Notes: generated from the letters alone by a model not told the origin. Positions 1 to 8,511 are shown, counted from the stretch's first letter. The stretch: 35,068 bases of DNA from Megasphaera massiliensis (GCF_000455225.1 NZ_HF954537.1:505710-540777); one strand, 5' to 3'. Translations and numbers: made by a program.

Positions 1-36
1 AAAAAATTCCGAGCAATCGGTTAGATCACTCGGAAT
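1..36 (-). terminator. Rho-independent terminator of the cobalamin operon
   Basis: On the minus strand an 8-bp perfect stem (ATTCCGAG at 29-36 paired with CTCGGAAT at 6-13) with a 15-nt loop is followed by a run of six T (positions 1-6). It lies 30 bp downstream of the cbiF stop and closes the operon that starts at exbB. Confidence 0.85.
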
Positions 37-54
37 AGAGACATCTGATGTTGG

Positions 55-87
55 AGGACGCTCCCCTTATGTTGAGGCGTCCTTTTT
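55..87 (+). terminator. Terminator-like hairpin on the plus strand
   Basis: AGGACGC (55-61) pairs with GCGTCCT (77-83) and is followed by TTTT on the plus strand. The right arm lies inside the last codons of cbiF, which is on the other strand. It could stop plus-strand transcription entering the operon. No plus-strand gene is visible upstream of it in this window. Confidence 0.35.
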
Positions 88-867
88 AAAATGGTCGCTG
101 TACTGCTGCGATTCGGGCTCGGCCTTACGGCAGGCGTGAGTAAAAGCCGGATGGTACAAGAGACTCCGGTCGTACGTATCGCCGAGGACCCTTCCGACGA
201 CGATGAGGGCCGTCTTCGAAACGCCGTACTGCTGCGCCGTTTCAGCAAGGGTCGCCACCGTGCAGGCATAGACTTTTTCATCGGGCCAGGACGCCTTGTA
301 GACGATGGCTGCCGGCGTGTCGCCGTCGTAACCGCCATGAATGAGCTCTTTTTGCAGGCCCTCTAACAGCGAGGCGCTGAGGAAGATGACCATCGTCGCC
401 TGATGAGCGGCGTAGTCGGCGATTTTCTGCTTGTCCGGAACGGGGGTCCGCCCTTCCATGCGGGTAATGATGACCGACTGGCTGATGCCGGGCAAGGTGT
501 ATTCGGCCTTCAGGGCCGCTGCGGCACCGCAGAAGGAACTGACGCCGGGGACGACGTCGAAGGCGATGTTTTTTTCAGCGAGGATATCCATCTGTTCGCG
601 AATGGCCCCGTAGACCGACGGATCTCCCGTGTGCAGACGGACCGTCATCCAGCCCAGTTTTTCCGCCGTTTCCATAGCGGCCATGACGTCTTCTAAGGTC
701 ATGGCGGCACTGTCTAAGATGACGCAGTCTTTTTTGGCATAGGTCAGTAATTCCGGATTGACCAGGGATCCGGCGTAAATGATTTGATCGGCCTGTTCCA
801 GTAAGGTCTTACCGCGGACCGTAATGAGGTCGACCGCACCGGGACCGGCACCGACAAAATGTATCAT
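67..867 (-). CDS. cbiF: Cobalt-precorrin-4 C11-methyltransferase (CbiF/CobM)
   Basis: This is a 266-aa SAM-dependent tetrapyrrole methylase that methylates C11 of the corrin ring during cobalamin synthesis in the cytoplasm. The N-terminal GAGPGAVDLITVRG loop, the LHTGDPSVYGA stretch and the DVVPGVSSF motif are hallmarks of the family, and the length is typical. The start ATG overlaps the cbiD stop by 4 bp (ATGA), which implies translational coupling. CbiD acts in the anaerobic pathway, so the cobalt-precorrin (CbiF) assignment is preferred over aerobic CobM. It is the last gene of the riboswitch-controlled operon. The remaining corrin-ring genes are not in the window. Confidence 0.93.
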   Translation of the reverse strand: MIHFVGAGPGAVDLITVRGKTLLEQADQIIYAGSLVNPELLTYAKKDCVILDSAAMTLEDVMAAMETAEKLGWMTVRLHTGDPSVYGAIREQMDILAEKNIAFDVVPGVSSFCGAAAALKAEYTLPGISQSVIITRMEGRTPVPDKQKIADYAAHQATMVIFLSASLLEGLQKELIHGGYDGDTPAAIVYKASWPDEKVYACTVATLAETAQQYGVSKTALIVVGRVLGDTYDRSLLYHPAFTHACRKAEPESQQYSDHFKKDAST

Positions 868-2000
868 CGAACTTCCCCTTTCTGATGGACGGCCAATAAG
901 TCTTTGGCCTGTGATGTATACCCGAGGACGCCGTAGACGTTGGAAAAAATAACGGCCCCGGTACGGATGGCACCGTGGGTGCGGGCCTCCAGATAGTGAT
1001 CGATTTTTTGGCAGACAGCTTCCATGACCGGCGTCAAAAGGCCGGCTTCAGAGAGAATCCGGACGGCTTCATCCGTAGTCAGGCTGTCGTAAATGGTTTT
1101 GGCAAGGTCGCGGGAGGCGCCGGCAAAGACGGCTTCTAAGGAAAGGAGCGTCGTCCGGCCGTCGGCATAGCGGGAATGGGTATTCATAATGCCTTGAGCG
1201 ACTTTAATCAATTTCCCGATATGGCCGATGAGGAGGACGTCGGAAAAATCTTTATAAACGGCATAATCAAGCATTTCACCGACGTAGTTGCTGATGGTGA
1301 CTCGCTGGCTGACGTCGAGGCCGAGTTCATCGCGGCTGAAATCGACGCCGTAGTTGCCAAAAAAGGCCAAGAGATGAGACTCTCCGGCGGCTCTTCGCGA
1401 ATCCATTTCGGTGTGAATAGTGTCGACCAGAGCCTGTTCGCTCATGGGATCGACGATGCCTGACGTCCCTAAAATGGACAGGCCGCCGACGATGCCGAGA
1501 CGGGGATTAAAGGTCTTTTGCGCCAAAATTTCCCCACCGGGAATGGAGAGCGTCAGCTTGAGACCGCCCGTGTAACCGCATTCTTTAGCAGCATCCGAAA
1601 GGGCCTCTTCAATCATGCGCCGCGGCACGGGATTGATGGCCCAATCGCCGACGGAACAGGCAAGGCCCGGTTTGGTCACGCGACCAATGCCGGGACCGCC
1701 TGCAACGACCATAGGGCCGGCCGTCTTTTCGACCGTGGCATAGACTAAGATGCCGTCGGTAATATCGGGATCGTCACCGCTTTCCTTGCGAATGGCGCAG
1801 GTTGCCGACGACGGGCCGAAGGAGATGTCTTCGGGCTGCAAGTGGAGCACTTCCCCTTTCGGCGTCGTAAGGGATACGGCATCGACGCGCTTTCCCGTAA
1901 GGACCATGACGGCTGCCGCCTTAGCTGCTGCCGCCGCACAGGATCCCGTCGTATAACCGCAGCGAAGCTTCTTTCCATCTTTTATCGTAAATAAATCCAT
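864..2000 (-). CDS. cbiD: Cobalt-precorrin-5B C1-methyltransferase CbiD
   Basis: This 378-aa protein carries out C1 methylation in anaerobic corrin-ring synthesis. The N-terminal CGYTTGSCAAAAAKAA segment is the diagnostic CbiD signature, and the GGLSILGTSGIVDPMSEQAL and GHIGKLIKVAQGIMNTHS segments also fit the family. The length matches the usual 360-380 aa. The ATG is preceded by AAAGGAGA at good spacing, 12 bp after the btuD stop. Its place behind the uptake genes links new corrin synthesis to corrinoid uptake under one B12-responsive leader. Confidence 0.95.
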   Translation of the reverse strand: MDLFTIKDGKKLRCGYTTGSCAAAAAKAAAVMVLTGKRVDAVSLTTPKGEVLHLQPEDISFGPSSATCAIRKESGDDPDITDGILVYATVEKTAGPMVVAGGPGIGRVTKPGLACSVGDWAINPVPRRMIEEALSDAAKECGYTGGLKLTLSIPGGEILAQKTFNPRLGIVGGLSILGTSGIVDPMSEQALVDTIHTEMDSRRAAGESHLLAFFGNYGVDFSRDELGLDVSQRVTISNYVGEMLDYAVYKDFSDVLLIGHIGKLIKVAQGIMNTHSRYADGRTTLLSLEAVFAGASRDLAKTIYDSLTTDEAVRILSEAGLLTPVMEAVCQKIDHYLEARTHGAIRTGAVIFSNVYGVLGYTSQAKDLLAVHQKGEVR

Positions 2001-2012
2001 GCCTGTCTCCTT

Positions 2013-2807
2013 TCAAGCCTCGCCGTCGGGCAGGACGTCTCTGGGCACGATGAAGGGCCGGCCGTCTTTCGTCCGGACAACTTCGGCGTCGATGGCAAAG
2101 ACCCGGCGCAGCCTGTCCGGTGTCAAGACGTCTTGCGGGGCCCCGGTCGAAACGATGGCCCCCTCTTTCATCATAAGCACTTCATCGGCATATTGGTAAG
2201 CCTGGTTCATATCGTGAAGGACGATGATCACCGTTCGCCCCCATGTTTCGTTAATCTCACGAAGGAGAGATAGAATCCGCAATTGATGGCGGACGTCGAG
2301 ATAGGTCGTCGGCTCGTCGAGGAGGAGAATGGACGCATCCTGAGCCAATAAGACGGCCAGCCAGGCCCGCTGCTGCTCGCCGCCGGAAAGGTGCTGCATG
2401 GCCCTTTTTTCATAGCCCCGAAGACCGACGGCGTCGATGGCACGATGAATGGCTGCCTGATCGTCCTTCGTCAGCGGCGACAAGAGCTTTCGATAAGGAA
2501 AACGCCCCATAGCCACTAAGTCGGCGACGGGCACGTCTTGAGGAAGGTCGTGAGACTGGGTCAAGAAGGCGATTTCCCGCGACAAGGCTTTACGCGAAAA
2601 GGACCGGACGTCGCGGCCGAAAAGGTCGATAGCACCGCCGGAAATAGGGATCATGCAGTTTATGGCTTTGAGGAAGGTACTCTTGCCGCAGCCATTGGGG
2701 CCGACGATGGCCGTAATCTTGCCCTTCGGAAGGGACGCCATCATATCGTGAAGGATGGTCTTGCCGCCCCGCTCGACGACGAGATGTTTGATGGTAATGG
2801 CATCCAC
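2013..2807 (-). CDS. btuD: Corrinoid/iron-type ABC transporter ATP-binding protein (BtuD/FecE family)
   Basis: The 264-aa ATPase of an importer for vitamin B12 or related corrinoids acts on the inner face of the cytoplasmic membrane. Walker A is GPNGCGKST (residues 36-44), the Q-loop glutamine is at about 84, the signature LSGGE is at 140-144 and Walker B ILLLDEP is at 160-166, followed by a conserved H-loop (VLHDMNQ). It lies 3 bp after btuC. The family also serves siderophores and heme. Corrinoid specificity is inferred from the upstream cobalamin riboswitch and the cbiD/cbiF neighbours. Confidence 0.92.
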   Translation of the reverse strand: MDAITIKHLVVERGGKTILHDMMASLPKGKITAIVGPNGCGKSTFLKAINCMIPISGGAIDLFGRDVRSFSRKALSREIAFLTQSHDLPQDVPVADLVAMGRFPYRKLLSPLTKDDQAAIHRAIDAVGLRGYEKRAMQHLSGGEQQRAWLAVLLAQDASILLLDEPTTYLDVRHQLRILSLLREINETWGRTVIIVLHDMNQAYQYADEVLMMKEGAIVSTGAPQDVLTPDRLRRVFAIDAEVVRTKDGRPFIVPRDVLPDGEA

Positions 2808-2810
2808 GGC

Positions 2811-3812
2811 TCACACTTCCTTTCGCAGGAGAAATAAGAAAAAGGGCGCTCCCAAGGAGGCGATGATGATGCCCACGGGAAGTTCCGCCGGTGCCAAGAG
2901 GAGTCGGGCTGCCGTATCGCTCAGAGTCACCGTCGCCGCTCCGAAAAGGGCCGCGCCGGGAATGATATAGCGGTAATCCGTGCCGATTAAGAGGCGCACC
3001 ATGTGGGGCACGATGAGTCCGACGAAGCCTAAGAGGCCGGCGACACTGACGGCACTGGCTGCGAGAAGGGCGGCAATGGCCGTAAGGCCCAGGCGGGCCC
3101 TTTCGACGTTGAGGCCCAGGCTGCGGGCCATGTCGTCACCGAGTTGGAGAAGGTTCAGGTAGTACGCGCCGATAAAGGCCAAGACGAAGCCGGCAGCAGC
3201 ATAGGGCGTAATGACGGACACGTCTTTCCAGCTGCTGGCCGCCAAGCCCCCGACCATCCACAATAAGGCACCGTGGACGCGGTCGCTGTAAAAGACGAGG
3301 ATTCCTGAAATGATGGCTCCCAGGAAGGCCGACACGGCGACGCCGGCCAAGATGATGCGGACGACCTTGATGCCGTCCTTCCAAGCCAAGAAGTAGATGG
3401 CTCCGGCAGCGGCCATGGCGCCGACAAAGGAGACGGGCGTCATCAAAAAGGCGTACGACGGGACGACGATGAGGACGATGAGGCCGAAGAGACCGGCACC
3501 GGACGAGATGCCGATGATATGGGGATCGGCCAGGGGATTTCGCATGACGGCCTGCAAAATGGCTCCCGACAGGGCCAAATTAGCCCCGACCAAAGCCCCC
3601 GTAAGGGTCCTCGGCAGACGGATGTTCCAAATGATTTGGTCCGTCGTTCCCCCGCCGGGCTGCCATAAACTTCGGACGACGTCCGACGCCGTAATGGCCG
3701 CCGCCCCCTGCATGACCGACAGCAAGATGCCGGCCGCCGCCAAGACGGCGAAGACGATGAGCATGAGCCAGCGCCAACCCGTTCGTTCCCGGCGCTGAAA
3801 AAATCTATTCAT
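2811..3812 (-). CDS. btuC: FecCD/BtuC-family ABC transporter permease
   Basis: This 333-aa polytopic inner-membrane permease has about ten hydrophobic segments. Family hallmarks include NIRLPRTLTGALVGANLALSG near residues 64-84, GLLGFVGLIVPHMVRLLIG and the ELPVGIIIASLGAPFFLFLL ending. It forms the transmembrane channel of the B12/corrinoid importer with BtuD and receives substrate from BtuF. The start overlaps the btuF stop by 8 bp. Specificity is inferred from the riboswitch and neighbours. Confidence 0.92.
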   Translation of the reverse strand: MNRFFQRRERTGWRWLMLIVFAVLAAAGILLSVMQGAAAITASDVVRSLWQPGGGTTDQIIWNIRLPRTLTGALVGANLALSGAILQAVMRNPLADPHIIGISSGAGLFGLIVLIVVPSYAFLMTPVSFVGAMAAAGAIYFLAWKDGIKVVRIILAGVAVSAFLGAIISGILVFYSDRVHGALLWMVGGLAASSWKDVSVITPYAAAGFVLAFIGAYYLNLLQLGDDMARSLGLNVERARLGLTAIAALLAASAVSVAGLLGFVGLIVPHMVRLLIGTDYRYIIPGAALFGAATVTLSDTAARLLLAPAELPVGIIIASLGAPFFLFLLRKEV

Positions 3813-4758
3813 GAGGAACCACTCCCGGATAGACTAAGTTTGCCATATACCCTACGGCCTTGGGATAGTCGAGGCCGGGATTGAGGAGGAAATACCGTTC
3901 GGGCAGGATATAGAAACGCCCCGATTGGACGGCTTTCAAGGAAGCCCAAGCCCGATTGCTTTCGATGTCGCCTTTGATGCGCTTTTCGATCTTGTCCGAC
4001 GATCCCATAGAAGTCAGGAAAATGACGTCGGGATTGGCTTCGACAAGGCTTTCCATACTGTAAGGAATGCGGTTATTTTCGCTTCCTGCCGGTGCCGCAG
4101 CGATGTTCTGCAAGTGAAGCAGGTCGGCAATGCCGCCGGCAATGCTGGTCGGAAGTTCCAGCGACACGGCACTGGGCGTGGCATGAATGATGGCAATGCG
4201 CAGGCCCTGTTTGGGCACAGCATCGGTGATGGCTTTAATTTCTGTATCGAGCTTTTCATCGACGGCTTTGGCCTGCTCTTCTTTGCCGTAGACCCGGCCC
4301 ATGACGTCCAGATTGTGTTTGACGTCGTCATAAGTCTTGGTGCGCAGCAAGATAACAGGAATGCCGCTGTCTTCGAGCTGGGCCGCCAATTTTTCATGGT
4401 GGTCCGTACTGCCGATGACGACGTCGGGCTCAAGGGCCGTCACTTTTTCCAGGCTGACGCTGTAGACCGGGCCCACGTCGGGCACGTCTTTATACTTTTC
4501 CGGAAGGGCTGCGTCTTCCGACTTGATGGCGGCCCTTCCAACGAGACTGCCGTCGAGGGCATCGGCAAAGTTTAGGAGCGACGTCGACAAGACGACGACG
4601 CGCTGCGGTTTCTGCGGCAAGGTAACGGATTTGCCCCGGTCATCGGTGATGACGGCATAATTTTCCCCGGATGCCTTTTCTTGAGACGTCCCTTGGGGAC
4701 CGCAGCCGGCCAGCAGGAACAGACAAAGGACGAGCAGACATAAGCCAAATTTTTTCAC
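3805..4758 (-). CDS. btuF: Periplasmic corrinoid-binding lipoprotein (BtuF family)
   Basis: This 317-aa substrate-binding protein has a lipoprotein signal peptide: positive MKK, a hydrophobic core, and lipobox LAGC with the lipidated Cys at residue 19. The rest is a class III periplasmic-binding fold (Peripla_BP_2), with an RVVVLSTSLLNFADAL start and the helix-backbone pattern of BtuF/FhuD proteins (VTALEPDVVIGS, LVEANPDVIFLTSMG). It captures substrate delivered through the outer-membrane receptor encoded just upstream and hands it to BtuCD. The gap to the receptor stop is 15 bp. Confidence 0.9.
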   Translation of the reverse strand: MKKFGLCLLVLCLFLLAGCGPQGTSQEKASGENYAVITDDRGKSVTLPQKPQRVVVLSTSLLNFADALDGSLVGRAAIKSEDAALPEKYKDVPDVGPVYSVSLEKVTALEPDVVIGSTDHHEKLAAQLEDSGIPVILLRTKTYDDVKHNLDVMGRVYGKEEQAKAVDEKLDTEIKAITDAVPKQGLRIAIIHATPSAVSLELPTSIAGGIADLLHLQNIAAAPAGSENNRIPYSMESLVEANPDVIFLTSMGSSDKIEKRIKGDIESNRAWASLKAVQSGRFYILPERYFLLNPGLDYPKAVGYMANLVYPGVVPHE

Positions 4759-4773
4759 AGTAAAAGCCCCCTC

Positions 4774-7182
4774 CTAGAATTTCTGACGGATCCCGACCTG
4801 CCAATTTCTCCCGGCAGCCGGATAGTTATGGTATAAATCGTAGCCGGCATTGTTGATGTTGGCCACTTTGACATACACGGTCGTGTTTTCATCGGGCGAA
4901 TAGGACGCGCTGCCGTTCCAGACGACGTAGGAATTGTTGCTGTAATACGTGTCGTTGCGCCCCGTTCCGGCCGTCACGTCGACGTTGGCCTGCCACTTGC
5001 CCTGATGGTAATGGAGACCGGCGCGGTAGCCGTTAGGCTGATTGTACGTTTCATCAAAGCCTAAGCCGTCTCCCGTATCGACTTTGGTGTGGATGTAGGA
5101 ATAGCCCAATTCATAATCCCACTTGTCGTTGATGGTCTGCTTGAGGGACAGTTCAAAGCCCCGTTTATCTTCTTCATTGAGGTTTTCCGGTTCCCGCGGC
5201 GTGACGGCCCGGTTCCAACGAATGACGTTCGCTAAATCACTGTGGAAGACGCTGCCTTCGAGAAGGGTCTTAGGCCCCATGCGATACTGGAATCCCAGGG
5301 TCTGAGTGTACCCCGTTTCGGGCTGCAAATCCTCATTGCCCATGGCCGTAATCTTGCCGCGGGACGTCGTCACATAGAACTGATCGTTCAGGCGCGGCGG
5401 CGAAAAGACGCGGCTCCACGACGCATAGACGTTGAAGTCGTCATTGGCCTTATAATTGACGGCCAACCGCGGCGTCTGGTGGACTCCGTACGTGCTGTTG
5501 TCATCGAGGCGCAGGCCCGGCGTGACCGTCAACTTCCCGAAAGTCATGGCGTCTTCGGCGTAAAAAGCCAGATTATGGCGTTTCTTGTCGATGTAATTGG
5601 CCTCGTAATTGGTGCCCATATCTTCCGTCCATTCGGCGCCGGCCGTGACGTGATGGGCGCCGAGGTGCCAGTTGTTCTGCCATTCAAAGCCCTGGGTGCG
5701 GGTAAAATAGTGGTTGGTCCAATAGGTCCGCTGGTAGTCGTTGAAGTAACGCAGGAACCCGGGCTGAGCCTCATTTTTCTTAAAATTATAGGTAAGGCTG
5801 TAATTATTGATGAGCCGCTCGATGGGCTTATTGGCACTGAGGTACCAGCCCGAGAGGCGTTCTTTTTGAAGGGCTTTCGGCAGCGACGACGAATAAGAAG
5901 CAAGGAAGGTCGAACCGTGGCCGTGATAATCCTGATGGTAAGCCTTAAAGGTCAACGACGTGCCGTCGGTCAAGTCCTGATCGAGGCGCAGGGACAAGGA
6001 CTCTTTGGCAATGTCGCCGCGGGACTTGTCGGCATTGAGGCCATTGGGAAAGGCGTAATACTTTCGCCGTTCCATGTCGCCGCTGATGAGCCAGCTGGTC
6101 TTGCCCGAACGGCCGCTGTTGGTCAGGGTGTAGCCGTGCATGCCCCACGATCCGGTGTAGGCATCGAGAGACGACTCGTTGCGGTCGCCCTTTTTGGTGA
6201 CGATATTGATGACGCCGCCCACGGCCCCGCTGCCGTAGCGGACGGAACCGCTGCCCTTGGTGACTTCAATGCGCTCAATAGCACCGACACCGGGGAGGTT
6301 TGCCAAATCGACGCTCCCCCGCCCGTAGCCCGATCCCTGGGCATTGGCCAGACTCTGACCGTCGACGAGGATCAAGACCCGGTCGTCACCGTTCAATTTG
6401 ACGTAGGACGAAATGCCCGGCACCATCTCATTGACGGTAACGCCCGTGACCCGCTGGAGGGCCTGCCGGACCGACGTATCGCGGTGTTCGTCCATCTCCT
6501 TGGCGGCAATGATGGTCGTATTTGATTGACTGGCCTGTACGGGAGGAATGGCGGGCTCTTTCGGTTCATTTACTTGGGCTTCCGATAACTTGTTAGGGAG
6601 TAAGGCCTTGACGCTGTCAAAAAAATTGGCAACTCCGTCGGGAACGTGAATGGATCCTGCCGGCGCCATAGGATCCTTCGTCCCGTGACCGGCCGCCCGT
6701 CTTCCCGAAGGCCCGGTCTTACCATGATGGTGACGCGGTCCTGATGTTTTTCCCTCAGGAGACGAAACGGGCTGACCGGAATTTCTCGCCGCTTCTGCCC
6801 TTCCTTTTTCGTCGGAAGATCCCTGTCGCGATTCATCGTTGGCGGCGGCATACGTAAGGGCGTCCGGCGTCAGGGGCGTCGCGTCGACAGTTGGCGTTCC
6901 TTCTTCGTTCGGAGCCTTATCCGACGTCGAGGATACGACTTCTTGTTCATCGTAATCGCCGCTTCCGTCGCGGCTGACAGCGTCCATCCCATCGGCATCG
7001 TTCCCACCGGCACCGGCCATATCGCCGGCATTATAAATCATGACGTCGGTTACATTGGGCTGACGCGAATAGTGCTGAAGGACCGTAAAGAAACCGCCGG
7101 CAGCCAGGCCGACATAGACGGCGGCGTGGAGGGAGACGGAAAATCCGGCAGCAATACGCCCTTTCTTCTTCCCCCACCTCAC
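4774..7182 (-). CDS. Hybrid TonB-anchor / TonB-dependent outer-membrane receptor (BtuB-like)
   Basis: The 802-aa protein has three parts. Residues 1-40 are a positively charged start plus one hydrophobic segment carrying SVSLH (S15, H19), equivalent to the S-x3-H motif of the TonB membrane anchor that contacts ExbB/ExbD. Residues about 45-215 are a Gly/Ser/Asp/Pro-rich, probably disordered linker. Residues about 220-335 are a receptor plug (RVLILVDGQSLAN, IERIEVTKGSGSVRYGSGA, GGVINIVTKKG), and about 340-802 form a beta-barrel ending in phenylalanine, the usual outer-membrane signal. No TonB C-terminal domain is visible. The start is GTG in a GTGA overlap with the exbD stop, the place where tonB normally lies. 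The riboswitch implies corrinoid uptake. A conventional reading, a long-signal receptor whose leader only resembles TonB, is possible but explains neither the linker nor the motif. Confidence 0.88.
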   Translation of the reverse strand: MRWGKKKGRIAAGFSVSLHAAVYVGLAAGGFFTVLQHYSRQPNVTDVMIYNAGDMAGAGGNDADGMDAVSRDGSGDYDEQEVVSSTSDKAPNEEGTPTVDATPLTPDALTYAAANDESRQGSSDEKGRAEAARNSGQPVSSPEGKTSGPRHHHGKTGPSGRRAAGHGTKDPMAPAGSIHVPDGVANFFDSVKALLPNKLSEAQVNEPKEPAIPPVQASQSNTTIIAAKEMDEHRDTSVRQALQRVTGVTVNEMVPGISSYVKLNGDDRVLILVDGQSLANAQGSGYGRGSVDLANLPGVGAIERIEVTKGSGSVRYGSGAVGGVINIVTKKGDRNESSLDAYTGSWGMHGYTLTNSGRSGKTSWLISGDMERRKYYAFPNGLNADKSRGDIAKESLSLRLDQDLTDGTSLTFKAYHQDYHGHGSTFLASYSSSLPKALQKERLSGWYLSANKPIERLINNYSLTYNFKKNEAQPGFLRYFNDYQRTYWTNHYFTRTQGFEWQNNWHLGAHHVTAGAEWTEDMGTNYEANYIDKKRHNLAFYAEDAMTFGKLTVTPGLRLDDNSTYGVHQTPRLAVNYKANDDFNVYASWSRVFSPPRLNDQFYVTTSRGKITAMGNEDLQPETGYTQTLGFQYRMGPKTLLEGSVFHSDLANVIRWNRAVTPREPENLNEEDKRGFELSLKQTINDKWDYELGYSYIHTKVDTGDGLGFDETYNQPNGYRAGLHYHQGKWQANVDVTAGTGRNDTYYSNNSYVVWNGSASYSPDENTTVYVKVANINNAGYDLYHNYPAAGRNWQVGIRQKF

Positions 7183-7592
7183 GGCTGAGCCCCACTGTCG
7201 GCGACGAGGCCGATGCGGTTCACACCGACTTTCTTAAAGGCATCCAACACGGCCATGACGCGACCGTAATCGACGTCTTGGTCGGCATAGAGGATGACGC
7301 TGAAAGCCTTGTCTTCCCCTTGCCGAGCCCGGGCCGAAGCCATGAGGGCCTCGCGATCGATTGCCTTGCCATTGAGCCACAGGGTACCGTCTTTTTTCAA
7401 GGTGACGGCATACTGGGATGACGGCGCGTCTTTTGCCTCGGCTGCCACGGGCAACTGGACGCCTAAACTGTGCATGTCCACCATGGATAAGGACGACATC
7501 ATGAAGAAGACCAAGAGGAAAAACATGATATCGATCATGGGGATGATCATGATGGAAGGCTTTTCAAAATCCCGTAATTGACGTAGCCGCAT
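7179..7592 (-). CDS. exbD: Biopolymer transport protein ExbD
   Basis: This 137-aa inner-membrane protein has one N-terminal transmembrane helix (about 13-35). It carries the conserved Asp of the family in IIPMIDIMFFLLVFFMM, the proton-coupling residue, followed by a periplasmic domain. With ExbB it forms the motor that energises TonB-dependent transport. The gene begins 1 bp after exbB and overlaps the receptor by 4 bp, so the motor and its hybrid client are probably made together. Confidence 0.95.
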   Translation of the reverse strand: MRLRQLRDFEKPSIMIIPMIDIMFFLLVFFMMSSLSMVDMHSLGVQLPVAAEAKDAPSSQYAVTLKKDGTLWLNGKAIDREALMASARARQGEDKAFSVILYADQDVDYGRVMAVLDAFKKVGVNRIGLVADSGAQP

Positions 7593-7593
7593 C

Positions 7594-8208
7594 TCACTGC
7601 CCTGCTTTCTGGTCCATCGTTTCCATCGCCGAAAAACACAGCTCCATGTCGGTAATGATCCGGTCGAGGCGCTGAGTAAAATAAGAATGAATAATCAAGG
7701 CCAAAACAGCGACGCAAAGGCCGAAAGCCGTGGCAATGAGGGCTTCGCCGATACCGCCCGTAATGGCGATAGCCTGTCCGGACTGGACGTTAAAAACACT
7801 GAAGGCGCGGATCATGCCGCTGATCGTCCCGAGAAGTCCTAAGAGGGGCGCCAAGGTGACGATGACGCTCAAATAATAGAGGTGACTCCGAAGGCGGGAC
7901 ACGAAAATCCCCGACTGCATTTCGACAAAGGCCTTCCATTCAGTCCCTCCCTGACCGTCAAAAACTTCGGTCAACATGAGGGGCAGCCCGCCGGAACTGT
8001 CGGCTGCAAGGGAGCGCGCCGCTTCCGTCTTATGGACTTTCATATAGGTATAAAAACGATTGGCAAAAGCCTTGCCGGCATCCATCTGGGTAAAAAACAT
8101 GGCCCTCTCAATGCCAATATACACCGCAAAGAGGGAGCAGGCCAATAACAGATACATGACCGGACCGCCTTGCTGAAACAACTGAAAACCATTGATCATC
8201 GCTTCCAT
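7594..8208 (-). CDS. exbB: Biopolymer transport protein ExbB (MotA/TolQ/ExbB family)
   Basis: This is about 204 aa with three transmembrane helices: MYLLLACSLFAVYIGIE, a middle segment VIVTLAPLLGLLGTISGM, and GEALIATAFGLCVAVLAL. The GE of the last segment matches the conserved glutamate of ExbB helix 3. It forms the pentameric stator around ExbD. The ATG at 8206-8208 is chosen because AGGAAAGGGG lies just upstream. A TTG 36 bp further up (8244) is in frame, but that extension would contain the ribosome binding site. It is the first gene after the riboswitch terminator. Confidence 0.93.
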   Translation of the reverse strand: MEAMINGFQLFQQGGPVMYLLLACSLFAVYIGIERAMFFTQMDAGKAFANRFYTYMKVHKTEAARSLAADSSGGLPLMLTEVFDGQGGTEWKAFVEMQSGIFVSRLRSHLYYLSVIVTLAPLLGLLGTISGMIRAFSVFNVQSGQAIAITGGIGEALIATAFGLCVAVLALIIHSYFTQRLDRIITDMELCFSAMETMDQKAGQ

Positions 8209-8261
8209 GGTACGAATAAACCCCTTTCCTGTAAGGACCTGCAAGAGAAGGGCTGCAAAGA

Positions 8262-8290
8262 TAAAAGGACCGTCGTATAGACGACAGTCC
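8262..8290 (-). terminator. Riboswitch expression-platform terminator
   Basis: On the minus strand a 10-bp stem (GGACTGTCGT with ACGACGGTCC, one G-T pair) with loop CTAT is followed by TTTTAT. It lies between the cobalamin aptamer and exbB, so B12 binding most likely controls premature termination of the whole operon. Confidence 0.85.
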
Positions 8291-8339
8291 CCGAATATGC
8301 TCCGTACAATCTCCTTCCCATCGCTCGCAGGTCTATCGG

Positions 8340-8505
8340 TGATTATCCGTCAGGCAGTTCTTCTGGCTTGGTTTCATAGCCAAAGCTGCGCCTTCCCATA
8401 CAAAAACGTACAGTGACATCATGCAGCCTGGCTCCACCTCACAGCGGCGGGACCGCGCCGGAATTGAACCGGCTTCTCTATTAAGTCTGAGACACCTGAC
8501 CTATT
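8340..8505 (-). promoter_or_regulatory. Cobalamin riboswitch
   Basis: On the minus strand the segment carries the B12 box AAGCCAGAAGAACTGCCT (8352-8369), which closely follows the rAGYCMGgAgaCCkGCcd consensus. It also has a GCCGGTTCAATTCCGGC hairpin followed by GCGGTCCCGCCGCTGTGA, matching the aptamer core. High adenosylcobalamin should favour the downstream terminator and shut off uptake and synthesis genes. Confidence 0.92.
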
Positions 8506-8511
8506 CATTAT

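Noticed and set aside
3925-4575. Plus-strand reading frame opposite btuF
   Set aside because: It is a shadow of the binding-protein gene, with no family resemblance or ribosome binding site.
5242-6525. Long plus-strand reading frame (427 codons) opposite the receptor gene
   Set aside because: It is antisense to well-supported plug and barrel coding sequence, has no ribosome binding site and gives a low-complexity Arg/Val/Gly-rich product; it results from GC-rich codon use.
4774-7182. Reading the hybrid receptor as two genes joined by a sequencing error
   Set aside because: The frame is open throughout, no second start with a ribosome binding site or signal peptide is seen near residue 200, and the GTGA coupling to exbD fits a single gene. 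Kept as the main test in the finding.
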